This document shows, one piece after another, positions 48,068-60,116 of a stretch of DNA of 64,000 nucleotides. The notes under the pieces were generated by a model. The model was not told the origin of the DNA. It saw only the letters and a program-made list of their open reading frames with translations, and made no database searches. Position 1 is the stretch's first letter. The number at the start of each line of letters is the position of its first letter. This DNA is from Paramecium pentaurelia. Taxonomy: Eukaryota > Ciliophora > Oligohymenophorea > Peniculida > Parameciidae. The DNA lies in assembly GCA_905183005.1 (NCBI GenBank), contig CAJJDO010000007.1, positions 372,001-436,000 on the forward strand. The letters run 5' to 3'. The position numbers were made by a program, and so were the translations under genes.

Positions 48068-49311
48068 ATGCTATTTAAAATTGACTATTCAACTATTGAA
48101 TAAAGCAAAAGAATTCTAATTACTAATATTGCATAATTTCCAATTTTGGTAAGAATATTAGATCATGATGCCTATAATTTTATCCCAACTTTCTCATTAC
48201 TAAAAAGAGATGATTGTAAATATATCCAGATATTGAAAAAATAATATCTTAATGATTATCGAGATATTATAATTGATGCAATAGAGTTTGATGAAAACAA
48301 AATTGATTCTTTCGTAATTTGATTATACTCTAATTGTAAGTCTGTTCCACCGTTTTGGAACGAAAAAGTTCAAGGATGCCTGTAGACATAATCTCTTTCT
48401 CTGCCAGCAGCTTCAAATGTTAATAAATCTAATTCTTAAATTTCGTAAGAAAGGTTGCCATCCATTAATTAGATCTTTCAAGATTAAAAGGTAGTATAAA
48501 TTAATAATGATAATACAATTAAATTCAATACTCAAATTCTTAAATAGAATGCTTCTAATAATGAAAGTGATTAATTAATTAATAATTAACAAAGATTAAA
48601 TTCTTTATAATCTTAATAAAATAACAACTCTATAAAGATAGAAGAGGATGATAAAAATCAATAAATTACAAATCATCATATTTTAAGAAATTCAACCAAT
48701 AGTTTTGAATCATATCATTAAATATAAACTAAAACTATTTAATAACCAATAATTACTATTCCAAATGATTTTAATTAATTTTTAGATCAAATTGATTGTA
48801 ACACTAGTCCATTTTAACACTTAACACCATCCCAATAACAATCTTAAACTCATTCTCAGAAAAATATAAGTGATAATGCATAACAGGATTTGAGTTTAAG
48901 TGATACTACTTCTATTTAAAGATTTGAATAACAAAAATAATCATACTTATAATAAAGTAAATCGTAATTTAATGAAAAACCTAAATTAAGAGTATCACAA
49001 ACCTTGATAACTCATCCAAAATCAGTTATTGAAAGTTAGAAATATTAAGATTAAAATAAGTAGATTGAATCTTAAATCTATAAATAAATTGTAAATTATT
49101 ATAATTATTATTACAATATTAGGCAGAATTGAAAATAAGTAAAGAAGCCCTTTCAACTGAGTTATAACAATTAAAATTTAAAGCTTTGTTCCATACTAAA
49201 AATAAATAATCAACTTATCAATATCATATATATATCTGGCATTTACTTTTGACTAGTGTTGTATTTTTAATTATAGGGAGTGTTCTTAAAAAAATGATCT
49301 CATTATTTTGA
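48068..49311 (+). CDS. VAP-like protein: MSP domain, coiled coil and tail anchor
   Basis: Introns of 27 nt (GTAATTTGAT..TTGTAAG) and 32 nt (GTAAATTATT..AATATTAG) give 394 aa. The first 90 residues match an MSP domain: M-L-F-K-I-D-Y-S-T-I-E-Q-S-K-R-I-L-I-T-N-I, then V-R-I-L-D-H-D-A-Y-N-F-I-P. A long Ser/Gln/Asn-rich linker follows, then a short coiled coil (A-E-L-K-I-S-K-E-A-L-S-T-E-L) and a C-terminal transmembrane helix (H-L-L-L-T-S-V-V-F-L-I-I-G-S-V-L). This is the layout of ER VAP proteins that recruit lipid-transfer proteins. The frame is open for another 40 codons upstream without an ATG, so the start at 48068 is provisional. Confidence 0.75.
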
Positions 49312-49680
49312 TTTAATAATTATCAAAGAAAATATAATATAATCATAATCTATCATTAATAGCTCTTGATATATCAGACATAATTATTGTTTTGTATTGT
49401 AATTAATAGTTATCCATTATTTTTATTATATCAACTATTTATATTGTTAATCTAATTTTAAGTACTGCATTATTACTTTGGACTTAATTTTAGTTCACAA
49501 ATCAAAAAGTTATGATATCGAATTAAATTTATTAAGTCAATCAATTAACCAATAATATCACTCTATAAATTAACAATTATCTGAAAATCATCTAATTGCT
49601 ACCTAGGCTTTATTTATGAAATTAAATGCATCACTAAATTTAATTTTTTTTCTTTTTAATCATTTCCTATAAAATGAGAG
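49312..49680. other. Intergenic region, no gene seen
   Basis: About 370 bp of A+T-rich spacer. Confidence 0.55.
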
Positions 49681-50451
49681 ATGTCATCAAATATAAAGAT
49701 ATCATACTAATTATTATCCAAATATGAAAAAGAACCCAGAACAGCTAAGTATTCAGAATAGGTTTTAATTAATTTAACATTCATTTGTTATAATGTTTCT
49801 TAATAAACAGGAATTAATTTTCCAAATAAAGATGTGTTAGCTAAGAACTTTTCTTCTGAACACACCAAATAAACACACAATTAAGTATCTACTATTTTAT
49901 AGTATGTGAAATATTATAATAGTGTAGTTTTTAGACATCTTTAATTTCCAATAAGACATAAATAAGGGTTTTATAATTGTTTCATATTAAAATATTAATT
50001 AAAAAATTAGATCTAAATTGTTAATTATCATAATATATTGTTAATGAGCATAAGTAAAAATAAGAAATAATCATTAAAATTTATAAACAGTTATCAATTT
50101 TTTGAGTGGATGACTTAAATCACTCAAATAATTACTATGATACAAAATAATTTAGATTAAGAAAAGATTTTATCTATTTTTTTATTATCGGATTAGTTAT
50201 TTACATATATAAATAAATATAGAATTTCTCTACTTGTTATAGATATAAATAGATTGGAATAATAAAACAAATTCATACTTAATATTTATAATGAATAATA
50301 AATTTCAATGAATGAAATAAATTTATTTATTTATATCAAAATTGATATGCTAATAAATTTTTTAAGCTCTATTGATTAGCAAGATAAATTTTATCAATAA
50401 TAGCTTAATCAGAAAAATTAGATTCTGATTGACCTACATGGTTTCTTTTGA
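49681..50451 (+). CDS. Unknown 256-aa protein
   Basis: An uninterrupted frame, M-S-S-N-I-K-I-S-Y-Q-L-L-S-K-Y-E-K to L-I-D-L-H-G-F-F. It is hydrophobic/aromatic with many I, L, Q, N and Y residues and no transmembrane segment of clear length. No domain recognised. The last 116 bp overlap the predicted end of the minus-strand gene at 50336-50825, so one of the two ends may be wrong. Confidence 0.6.
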
Positions 50452-50825
50452 TACTAAAATTAATATATTAAGATAATATAAATATACATAATTCTTTTTG
50501 GATTATTTTCAGTCTTTAATAAAACTTTTGGTTCGAAAATTGTTGGGTTGAAAGATTATCTCTTTAAAAAGAGAGCTTTGATCTCCTCATAAAGTTTCTA
50601 TTGTTCATCCTCAAATTTTGCTGTTCTATTTCTATAGTGCATTTAGTTTGTGTCTTTAGAAATATCCATCTTATTAGGTCCAATCGTAGATCTGTACTTG
50701 GTTTCAGGAGTATTAAATTCAACAGCTGAAATACTTGAGAATTTTCGACATTCTTATGTTGATAATTCTTGTTCAATTTCTTTAAACTGAGGTGAAAGCA
50801 ATTAGTCTTTAACCCGAATAGACAT
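50336..50825 (-). CDS. Unknown 151-aa protein
   Basis: ATG at 50825 (M-S-I-R-V-K-D-Q-L-L-S-P-Q-F) opens a polar protein with E-F-N-T-P-E-T-K-Y-R-S, F-E-D-E-Q-Q-K-L-Y-E-E-I-K and R-Q-S-F-N-P-T-I-F-E-P. With a 34-nt intron (GTATATTTAT..AATTTTAG) it ends Q-S-L-K-N-L-L-A-Y-Q-F. Unspliced, it stops at 50409 with a less protein-like tail. Either version overlaps the convergent plus-strand gene. The family is unknown; the conserved-looking core makes it a real gene. Confidence 0.65.
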
Positions 50826-50919
50826 TTTTTATTTAATGTTAAATTTATATAATCGAACAAAAATAATTTTAAAGATGTTTTTTTTAAGTATATAAATCAT
50901 TATAATACTGATTATATTT

Positions 50920-51156
50920 TCAACTAATCAAACAGCACTTTTAATTTTCTTTGATGAATTTATTGAAATTATGTTCTTTCCAACAATCTACTAATATAAT
51001 TGTATGTATTTTATTTCCTTTTACAATTTCATCAATGAATGTAACTTAATGCATTTTATATCCTTTCAATATAGGGTGACCCTTTTTATCAACTCTTATT
51101 CCTTCACTCAACTTCTTTGAACTTAATCTTGTTCTTGAAACCTAAGGCACTTCCAT
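50920..51156 (-). CDS. Small 78-aa protein with possible CaaX tail
   Basis: M-E-V-P-Q-V-S-R-T-R-L-S-S-K-K at the start, then G-H-P-I-L-K-G-Y-K-M-H-Q-V-T-F-I-D-E-I, and the end K-C-C-L-I-S before TGA. The terminal C-L-I-S fits a CaaX prenylation box, with a second Cys before it that could be palmitoylated. H-x-V-T-F-I-D and V-D-C-W-K-E-H are well-formed but do not point to a family I know. No intron is needed. Confidence 0.7.
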
Positions 51157-52813
51157 TTTACAATAATTTTAAATTAATCATATTTAAGATTATTTCAAAG
51201 TGATTCATTTTGTATCTTAGAGAACTTTGAGATATTAATTATAAATGAAAGTTATCATATAATCATATAATTCTTAGTTCTTATTAATTTACAACCATTT
51301 TCAGTATAACCTTGGAATTAAACTGAAGAATTAATAGAAACATTATAAAATTAATATAACTAATATTATTATCTTACTTTTCTACATATAATATGCAGAT
51401 TCCTCATATAATATTATCAAATTATGTCAATTTCTATTGGCTATTTTATTTTTATTGCAAATCCTTTTTTTTAAAACAATGAGATCTTCGTTTTTTATTA
51501 TTTATCATAGTTTTAATGTAGTTCTTGATATAGTATATAATTTCTTTCAATCTCACTAATTATAATATTTTTCTTTTGTTTCTTTAAAAAAATGAAATTT
51601 TATATTAAATTTGAATATCCCTTTTAGGATTGTTAGAATCTGTTCATTTTCAGATATTATTGAAATATTAATTAGGAATTTGAATAATATAGAAGAATAT
51701 TTCTTCAATGAGTTAACCCTGTATAAATTAACAATATTCTTAGTTAAAATTTATAAGATGCTTTATAAACTTAATCTTTCTTTAAAAATGAATTAAACAT
51801 CTGATACAGATGTCTATTTATTTCATATCTTTTGCTATTCCTTATTATTGTTATAAATTAAAAAATACTATCAATTCTAATGAAATTAATTCTTCTATAA
51901 TAAAGGTTTACTTTTAGATATAGAATATGTTACAAATCAGAATTATTGACAATTTTGAATATTAGTAATGGAATTAAATGTCTGTAAGATTAATTAAGAA
52001 TTATATATAATAGTTGTTTAAATGTTTACTACCAAACAAGGTTGGGAAATAGATGAAACTGAATACTTAGACAACTTGATTAGAGGAAATCTTTAAAAAT
52101 TAAATAAAACATTCAAAGTTCATAAAATTCTTTTAGAAAATAAAATTCAAAATATAATAAAGTTAAAATGAATCATTTCCTGTTGAATTCTCTAAAATCC
52201 TTATAAAAATCTTAAATATAATTAAGTCAAGTACTTAGTAGAGTTTATGAATGATAATTATAATATATCATATGTGTAAATGAATAAATAAAATATATTA
52301 TCAAATGTAGCCAATAAATATTTGGATTTTAAGATAAAATATAAGAGTTGATTATGAATTATATTACATATATGATATCATTGTGATTGTTTTACGATGA
52401 CTTAATCCCAATCTTATTTAAAGAAAAATTAGTTTAATGAAACTCAATTTTAGAAGATGATGATCAAATAATGAAAATGTACCTTAGAATTCATTTTTTA
52501 ATAAAATACAAGGTAAGGCTTTAATTATAATGATATTAATAAATAAAGTCAATAATTGGTTGTAGTAAAAATAAGTTCATTAGATTAATCAATTCTTAAA
52601 AAAAAATATTGAGATTTTAATTAATTTTTTTCCTTTAAAAAATAATTATATATTGTACTTTTAAATTAATATTTTATGCAACGTTTTATGTGGAAATAAG
52701 ATATAATAATTAAAAGAAAATTTAATTAATTCTGTTTAATCTGAGTCAAGATATATATTAACCTGTTTTTGTTCAAATTCATAAAGTGTAATTAGTTGTA
52801 TCATTAAAATTAA
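51157..52813. other. Gene-poor A+T-rich region
   Basis: About 1.65 kb. Besides the small frame at 52022-52171, a plus-strand frame around 51611-51800 stays open (A-T-rich, I/L/N/K-biased) but lacks coding features. No other support. Confidence 0.5.
52022..52171 (+). CDS. Possible 49-aa ORF or lost first exon
   Basis: M-F-T-T-K-Q-G-W-E-I-D-E-T-E-Y-L-D-N-L-I is coding-like in composition, ending at TGA in A+T-rich DNA. It could be the first exon of a decayed gene or chance. Confidence 0.25.
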
Positions 52814-54474
52814 ATGTAAGATAGTGAGGCTAACAAAATATTCTCAAATTAAGAGAAGTCTAAATTATATAAATGGAGATGGGTTGTCTTGATTTTATTC
52901 ACCATGGCTGTTTTTATGAACAGCATACCAGGTGAAATTTATGTTCCTGCTTCAAATGAGACTTAACTAATTTATTCTGAAAGTGAAACCATGATTACTT
53001 TAGCTTAAACTAGTTATGTAATTATGCATCCGATTTTATCTATTCCTTGTTCTTAGTGTAAACAAATATAAACAAATATTTATTAGTTATTGTGAAGTAT
53101 GGATGGGCAAAAGCAACAAATATAGGTGTGGCATTAACAATAGGAGGAAGCTTAATTAAATTACTTGTTAATCAAACAGGGTAAATAGTTTATAGAATCA
53201 TTTAGCTTTTATATTATAGTGATTGGTTAAGCATTAATTGGAGCGGGAAAACCATTTATTTTAAATGCTCAAGCTTCTATGGCATAAAATTGGTTTTATC
53301 CTGAGTCAAGACCATCAATCATAATAGCTCTAAACGTTCTTAATCTAATATCAAATGTTGTGACATTAATGATACCAGGAAAATGGATATTTAGAAACTA
53401 TGACTTTGAGGATACTGAAGAATCAATTTAAGAGGGAAAAGAATTAGTTAATAAACTCAATTCTGTTTGTCTATATATGGTATTAACATTAATTCCTTGC
53501 TTATTTTTTTTGAGAAGTACAGCACCAACACCACCATCTGAATTAGTCAAGAAAGAAGAGAAAACTGCCAATACCAAGAAAACTATACTTAAAATATTAT
53601 CAAATCACAATTTCTAATGTTGCTTACTGGCATATTCAGTTTACCTTGGGTTAGTTAAGTGTTTAGTTTTAATCTTACCTTATCTATTTAAGCCTGCAGG
53701 TTATGGAAAAGGAGAGGTATCCATAGCTGGATCAATAGCCATGGCTTCTGCAGCTATGAGTTAATCTACATTAGCTGCTTTTATATAGGAGTTTAAAAAT
53801 GTAAAAACTAAACTTATTAAAATCCTGATGGTAATATCAACGGGCTCTTTAGCTGTGTTCTATTTTTCTTTATTAAGCCGCAATTTACTTTTTATATACT
53901 TAGCAAATGGACTTGTAGGATTTTTCATTATGCCTATAGCACCTGTGTTGATGGATATTAGTTGTGATTTAATTTTTCCTATTAGTCCAAGCTATGCTAT
54001 AGGTATAATGTACATAGGATCTTAAATATTATTGGTTATCTTCACTCAAATTGAAGCGGTTATTGTAGGTGGTGCTAATAGTACGATGACTAGAGTAACA
54101 ATCACATTGATGTTAGACGTGGGTTTATAATTGCTTGGTTTATTTTTATTTTCTTTTATCAGAATTAAAAAAGGGAGAGTTTCTGAATCTACTGTAATTA
54201 TTTAAATATATAATAGCATTCTATTGTACCAACAGATGTACAAGAATCATTAGTTTAAGGTAGATCATTATTTGAGAAGGGTTAAGCCTTTTCTTCATCT
54301 TATGTTGGAAGTTCGTTTTTCAATGCTCAATCATCAATTGCTTTTGTAGGAATTACTCCAACAGCACCATATACTGATTATTAAAAGGATTAAAAATAGG
54401 CTGTATATACATCAGAAATCATGTAATGGTAAAATAGTGAAATTACTCGAGAAGAATAGGCTAGAAAATAATGA
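52814..54474 (+). CDS. MFS transporter, SLC49/FLVCR-like
   Basis: Introns of 29, 25 and 23 nt give 527 aa. There are about 12 hydrophobic segments, such as R-W-V-V-L-I-L-F-T-M-A-V-F-M-N, A-L-T-I-G-G-S-L-I and L-L-F-I-Y-L-A-N-G-L-V-G-F-F. The FLVCR/SLC49 pattern shows in I-G-Q-A-L-I-G-A-G-K-P-F-I-L-N-A and Q-N-W-F-Y-P-E-S-R-P-S-I-I-I. A polar, charged loop of 40 residues divides the two halves, as usual in MFS proteins, and the C-terminal 90 residues are cytosolic and Ser/Gln-rich. FLVCR relatives export haem, choline or other small cargo; the substrate here is unknown. Confidence 0.9.
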
Positions 54475-54790
54475 ATATCAATAATAAATTTTTTTATATT
54501 TAAAACCCTCTTAGTTAATCTATAGGTGTTTTAATCTTCTTCTTAATTTTATCAAAATTAAAATTAATAATTTGAAGTTTTTATCTAATATTATTAGTTT
54601 TTTGAAAGAAATTTATAGTTTATAGAAGAGAGTATTAACTTTTAAATAATATCGAACAAAAGTTAAGAATTAGAATTAGCTATAAAAATAAAAGTTTATA
54701 ATATATAGAATGGTTTAATGAAGAATTAACAATAAAAAAGAATAATTAAATAGGTTATTAATATATTAAATAATATCAAGTTTTTAAGAA
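54475..54790. other. Intergenic region, no gene seen
   Basis: About 315 bp of A+T-rich spacer between codirectional genes. Confidence 0.6.
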
Positions 54791-55957
54791 ATGGATTAAT
54801 AATTGAATATTTAATAAGGAAAATTGCTTTAATTAAGACATGTGACTACACAATAATATTTAAAAGGAACTATTCATTTTGTAATTGAAAAAAATTTATT
54901 TGGTCAAAAAGAACTTGATGAATATTATTTGGGAACTACTCCAAAAGAAGATGACTTTTATACATATTTTATACTTGAAAAATATTAACCAACTAATAAT
55001 GATTTAGAATTAGGAGATATTGTGTCAATACAAAACTATGGATAATAATAATTTGTGAGATTGAATTCATCAAAAAAATCAGAAGTCACCTAATAATGTT
55101 ATGCTTATTTAGGTGATGAAAAGCATTATTTTGTTATTCAACCAGAAAAAGATATATTTATAAATAATTGCAATGCTATTGATACTTCCATATCTAATAA
55201 ATATGTTAGATTTACATCAATTGATAATGGTTATAGTTTACATTCTCATCTTAGAACATATAAATCTGAAAATGTATCATAATATAATGAAGTAACAGGA
55301 TATAAAAATTGTGATAAAAATGATTTATGGGAAATAATTCCTGTTCATGAAAATAAAACTAAGAATTTTGCACATAAAGTGTAAACTTTTGAACCAATTT
55401 AAATTAATAGTGGAAATACAATCATTATTAGAAACTTTTGGACTGGATGGTCTCTGCATTCTCATAAAACATGCTATAAATCAACTAAAGATTAAGAAGT
55501 CTCTCTCTTCAGTTATCCTAGAGATTGTACTATTTATAATCCATATTAATAGAAAATGATTATTGGATAATTACAAAGTTTAACAGTAAAGAAAAAGATG
55601 ATGGAACATTAAGAAAAAATGATGAAATTCTACTTCAACATAATTAAACAAAAAAATTTCTTGCATGTTCTAATGTTTAATCATACTCCTAATCAGGATT
55701 TTAAGTTTATGGATTAGAAGGCAAACCTATGAAAGGTTTTTTATTATCAGGTATTGTAAATTAATTATATTTAAGAATTTGAAAATTCCCCATTAAGAGT
55801 GAATTAGCCATTCTTAATTAAGCACCTTACAAAAGATCTATATTTATCATAATCAAATTTTTAAACAGAGAGTAAAATAGGAACTCAATAGGAGGCTGTT
55901 TTTGTCGAAAAATTTAATGGCCTATGTCTATGGGTATTAGAATTAATAACAAAATGA
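54791..55957 (+). CDS. MIR-domain protein
   Basis: Introns of 26 nt (GTACTATTTA..TTAATAG) and 25 nt (GTATTGTAAA..TTTAAG) give 371 aa. Several MIR-like beta-trefoil repeats are visible: G-D-I-V-S-I-Q-N-Y-G and V-R-F-T-S-I-D-N-G-Y-S-L-H-S-H, followed by E-V-T-G-Y then N-D-L-W-E-I-I-P-V; I-I-I-R-N-F-W-T-G-W-S-L-H-S-H with N-D-Y-W-I-I; and E-I-L-L-Q-H-N-Q-T-K-K-F-L-A-C-S. This motif set is shared by O-mannosyltransferases, IP3 receptors and SDF2 proteins. There are no membrane segments and no signal peptide, so it is neither a transferase nor a channel by this reading; perhaps a soluble trefoil protein. Confidence 0.85.
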
Positions 55958-56028
55958 ATTATTAGATTAATTTTTGTAATTTAAGACATATTAATTTTTA
56001 AATGTATAATTACGATATTATTTTCATT

Positions 56029-56849
56029 TCATTCTCCATAATTTGTAAGATATTTTAAGATATCTGAGAATACATAAATCATGTCGACATACAAAAAGAG
56101 TGCCCCTAGAATGTAATCATTTTTCTAAAGAGAATGTCTCTGTTTTCATAATAAATTATATTTACTTTTGCATCAAAGATCTTATATATGTCATAAATGA
56201 TATATAATAAATAAAGAAATATAGCTAAAGCTAAATAGATTATTTCTACTAATTATATTTAATAAATGTAATAGAATGTAGGTAGCAAAACTAAAAAAAG
56301 AGCTAAGGAAATTAGAATGCTTTTGCAAAATGTTACATTTTCTTTAGTTTACCAAGCTAACATTGTTAATCCTGTTATCATTATGAAAATTATATATATT
56401 GCTATTTATATTAGATTGTCTAATTCTATAAAATCTTATTACTTGCAATTTCATACTTCAGAGCAACAAAGCAACAAATTTATGATATTACATAACCTGA
56501 ATTTAAAGAGAAGATGATTAATAAAAATAAATTCTTTGGACTTTTTCTTGCATATATCTTATTACAAAGCAAACAAAAAATTAAGACAATGGCTATTATG
56601 AGAGCAATCACAAAAAGCCAAATTTATGATGAATTAATTTCTTACTTGTCCTAATAATTAATCTACAATAATGTTAAAGTTCCTGTAAATAAAATTTAGA
56701 TGTTAATGATTGTATACACCTCACATTACTCAAAAACGTACTTTTTTTATGAATCCTAATCTAGCTTCCAATGAAGAGTCTATTTCAGATGGTTCTTAGT
56801 AATTATCACTAGAATAAAGAATAGGTTGTTGTTCTTCATCTAGTTTCAT
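56029..56849 (-). CDS. TMBIM/Bax-inhibitor-1-like membrane protein
   Basis: Introns of 22, 23 and 26 nt give 249 aa with about seven hydrophobic segments. The family is suggested by K-K-V-Y-T-I-I-N-I-Q-I-L-F-T-G-T near the start, the membrane segments L-F-V-I-A-L-I-I-A-I-V-L-I-F and M-I-T-G-L-T-M-L-A, and the C-terminal N-D-Y-I-L-G-A-L-F-L-Y-V-D-M-I-Y, which matches the D-Y-x-x-A-x-x-L-Y-L-D signature of lifeguard/TMBIM proteins. These are ER/Golgi calcium-leak and cell-survival factors in animals. The N-terminal 35 residues are acidic. It is convergent with the MIR gene, 71 bp apart. Confidence 0.85.
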
Positions 56850-57157
56850 TGAAAAATGATTTTAATATTAATATTAGAATCAATGATTTGTTATAAATTT
56901 CTATTATACTTAATTATTTTGAAGAATTGAACATAAATAGTATTTGAAATTACTATTTATGATATAATAGTTATTAAGATTTTACATTGAAATATAAAAA
57001 TTAATATGAATTTTATAATTCAAAGATGACAAAATTTAATGAAATTTTCAATTAAATTATTGTTTAATCTTAGTTTGATAGATAATACAATCATGGTTAA
57101 ATAAAATAATTTATTTAATAATTATACAAATTTCATAATTATTAATATCAAATCAAA
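56850..57157. other. Divergent promoter region
   Basis: About 308 bp between the TMBIM-like and CK1-like gene starts; A+T-rich, no named element. Confidence 0.6.
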
Positions 57158-58612
57158 ATGAATGATGGAGATAATAGTAAAATAATCTCAAAAAAATTAA
57201 ATCCAGGAACAGTTATTGCAGGTAAATATAAGTTATTAGAGAAAATTGGTGCAGGATCTTTTGGAATGGTCTTTAAAACTTAAAACTTAAAAAATGGGGA
57301 ATTAATTGCAACTAAATTTGAGAAAAGAGATGAAAGCTAAAAAGGTGTAAGTTTACTAATTAGAGAAATCAAAGTATTATAAGATGTTAAAGATTTAAAA
57401 GGTACTATTATTGTAATTATGAAGGGTTTCCATAATTAAAATTCTATGGTAGAGATGACCATTATAACTTCTTTATGGAATCTTATTTAGGAATGAATTT
57501 AGAATAAATAATGAGAAAATGTGGAGGAAAATTTAGCTTAAATACTGTTTTGAAGATTGGTCTTTAATTGTTAGAAAGAATTTAGGGTATTAATAATATA
57601 AAAGTATAGCATTACATGAAAAAAACTTAATTCATAGGGACATCAAACCAGAAAATTTTACGATTGGTCGACAAGATTGTAGTCATATTTATGTTATTGA
57701 TTTCGGATTATCTAAATATTATCGAGACAGTAATGGAAAACACATTCCATTTGTAAGTAATAAAGGATTAATTGGTACAGCCAGATATGCTAGTGTGAAT
57801 GCTTTAATAGGTTTTATATACAATAGATATAGTTATTAGGAAATGAATAATCTAGAAGAGATGATATTGAATCATTAGTTTATGTATTAATATATTTCTA
57901 TTTGGGGGAATTACCTTGGTAAAATATATAGGTGAATAATAAAGAAGATAAATATAAGAAAATATTATAAATGAAATAGAATAATTCTTTGGATAAATTA
58001 AATGACTTATTACCTAAAGTATATATCATATTATTTATTAAGTCTCTAGTAAAAATGTTGAAAATATCAAAATCATATTAATTCTAGTGGACTCCAGATT
58101 ATGTTGGTTTAAAAAAACTATTATAAGATGAATTAGTTACAGATTCTAAATATGATTGGGAGAATATACAAGGTCTCTTTTCAGATAAAGACAATTTGAG
58201 TGTCTCTATTGATGTCTAATCAAGCTCAAATTAATTTGATGATTTAATTGATATATAACCTGGTTTGTAGAATTCAATGTGTAAGGTCACATAATAAGAA
58301 ACTAAATTTATAAATGGTAGATTAGATAATAGTCGGAAAAACATAATTTATTTAGAAGTTCCAAAAAGAAACTCTATAATTCTTGAAGGAGCTTCTAGTC
58401 CAGGTGGAACAATAGCTTCTTTCAATACTTCTAAAATGAATCATTACGAGGGGTCAAATAGAAATCTAGCTTCTTATAAATAATTTATTGATGTTCAAGT
58501 CTAATCTTTAGAAAATGAATATGATGATGATTATATACCAAATTAAGATGATTCGCCTTGTCTATATGTTAGAAATTTGGTAATAGGCTCTAAATATGAG
58601 GTCCATCATTGA
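57158..58612 (+). CDS. Casein-kinase-1-like protein kinase
   Basis: Introns of 23, 23 and 29 nt give 459 aa. The kinase domain covers about residues 20-310: Y-K-L-L-E-K-I-G-A-G-S-F-G-M-V-F, A-T-K-F-E (ATP Lys), L-H-E-K-N-L-I-H-R-D-I-K-P-E-N-F, I-D-F-G-L-S-K-Y-Y-R-D and G-T-A-R-Y-A-S-V-N, where the S-I-N type motif replaces A-P-E as in all CK1 enzymes, followed by N-E-Q-S-R-R-D-D-I-E-S-L and G-E-L-P-W. All catalytic residues are there. The remaining 150 residues are Ser/Asn/Asp-rich and may be regulatory, as CK1 tails are. Large CK1 expansions are typical of Paramecium. Confidence 0.95.
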
Positions 58613-58656
58613 ATTTTGTTAATTGATTGCCATATATTTTTATTTATTTATACAAA

Positions 58657-59192
58657 ATGGATAAGGATCTATTCATTTAGAAATATGGTAAAATAGTTCA
58701 ATAAAATAAATATTTCTAAAAAAAGTCTATCAATATTATTTCATACTTAAATCAAGTATTACAAAGAATTAAAAAACAAAAGTATCAATAAATATCAGAA
58801 AAAATTAAAGTAAATATTCATTTGTTGAATCATAAAGTAATAAAGACAATATGTATTGATAAAATAAATAAATTAAGTTCATAAATGGCACAGTTTCATA
58901 ATAATAAATTAAAGAACAACTGAATAATTGATGAAAAATAGAATGAAGTCTTAATATTTAAATGAGAGAAAATAATTAGAATTGGAAGAGAAATAAAGAG
59001 AATTGAAGATAGTTATTTTATTAAGAGAGAATATGGAAGGTTATGCATGAATATTTATTAATAGTAAAAAGTATGACAAAAAATTAAGAACTTGCTAAAT
59101 TAGAAGATAAAATTTATCAATAACATAAATGTAAAATATAATTTTAAATGATGTTTCAATAAAGAATAAGTAATTCATTTTTATTTTATTGA
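58657..59192 (+). CDS. Coiled-coil protein, unknown
   Basis: Introns of 28 nt (GTAAATATTC..ATAAAG) and 25 nt (GTTATGCATG..TTAATAG) give 160 aa. The sequence is basic and helical, with Q, K, E and L in a heptad-like pattern (Y-L-N-Q-V-L-Q-R-I-K-K-Q-K and N-E-R-K-Q-L-E-L-E-E-K-Q-R-E-L-K). No domain or catalytic motif is visible. It starts 44 bp after the CK1-like gene in the same direction. Confidence 0.7.
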
Positions 59193-59332
59193 TTTTTTAT
59201 TAAAGTATATTTATGTTACACTGCAGAATTATAAAACATTTTAATATCAATTCTTAAAATAGAATTATTATTGTATATTAAATATATATATTTATATAAG
59301 TTTGTAATTAGATTCTGTTAATTTGAGTTAAA

Positions 59333-59898
59333 TCATTTTGGAAATGCACTAAATATTCTTCTGGTTGGTTAAAATGGTTTCATTTGTACTAGTTTTTCAC
59401 CTGTATCAAAGGTCATTGAATTCTTCTTGGGAGTTAATGCATCTTCTTTTGGACTATGAGGTACTAATTATATCATGTTCAGCTTATTCGGTTAAGATGA
59501 GAACGGTCTCCAAACTTTCTCTTTTACTGATGGAGGACGAGGAAAAGGCTCTGTATCAAATGGTGTAGCACTGATTAATCGAGAATGAGTATAGGTTGGT
59601 AGCCATGCACTTTGAATTCTTTCTAAACCTGATTTTTGTTATTTAGGTAAGAGAAAGTCACTTTTCTAGAAAAATTATCCAACTCCTTTTCCTGGATAAA
59701 ATTAATAAGGATGTTTAGCTAGACCATCAGTCTATCCAAATAATAGTAAATTGCATTATTTACAAGTTTTTTTTTGTCTTAATAAATTTCTGCTATTTTT
59801 TATTTCTTTAGTTAAAACATTTCTTACTTTTTCTTTTATTTTCTTTCATCTACTTATTTTTGAAGAATTTCAAATATTTCATTTTGTTTTTCCTACAT
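59333..59898 (-). CDS. Unknown 177-aa protein, perhaps axonemal
   Basis: One 32-nt intron (GTAAATAATG..TTGGATAG) leaves 177 aa. The first 45 residues are a highly charged coiled coil (M-Q-E-K-Q-N-E-I-F-E-I-L-Q-K-Q). The rest is Pro/Phe-rich with P-Y-Q-F-Y-P-G-K-G-V-G-Q-F-F, S-A-T-P-F-D-T-E-P-F-P-R-P-P, V-W-R-P-F-S-S and F-Q-P-T-R-R-I-F-S-A-F. This style of short Pro/aromatic motifs is common in flagellar microtubule inner proteins, but I cannot name a family and the ciliary role is a guess. Confidence 0.7.
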
Positions 59899-60116
59899 AA
59901 ATTGGTAAAATAAATTATAAATATTTTAATAATGTTTTTAATTAAAAAATTAATTTATTTTGTCAGTTTTATGCTGTTATATAATTACTCTTATTATATG
60001 TTATTTTTAGTTATTATTAGATAATATACAATATTATTTTGTTTGAAGATAATGATCATTTCATTATTTCAAAATGTTTATTGAGAATTTTAACTAAAAT
60101 TTATTATTTTATTTAA

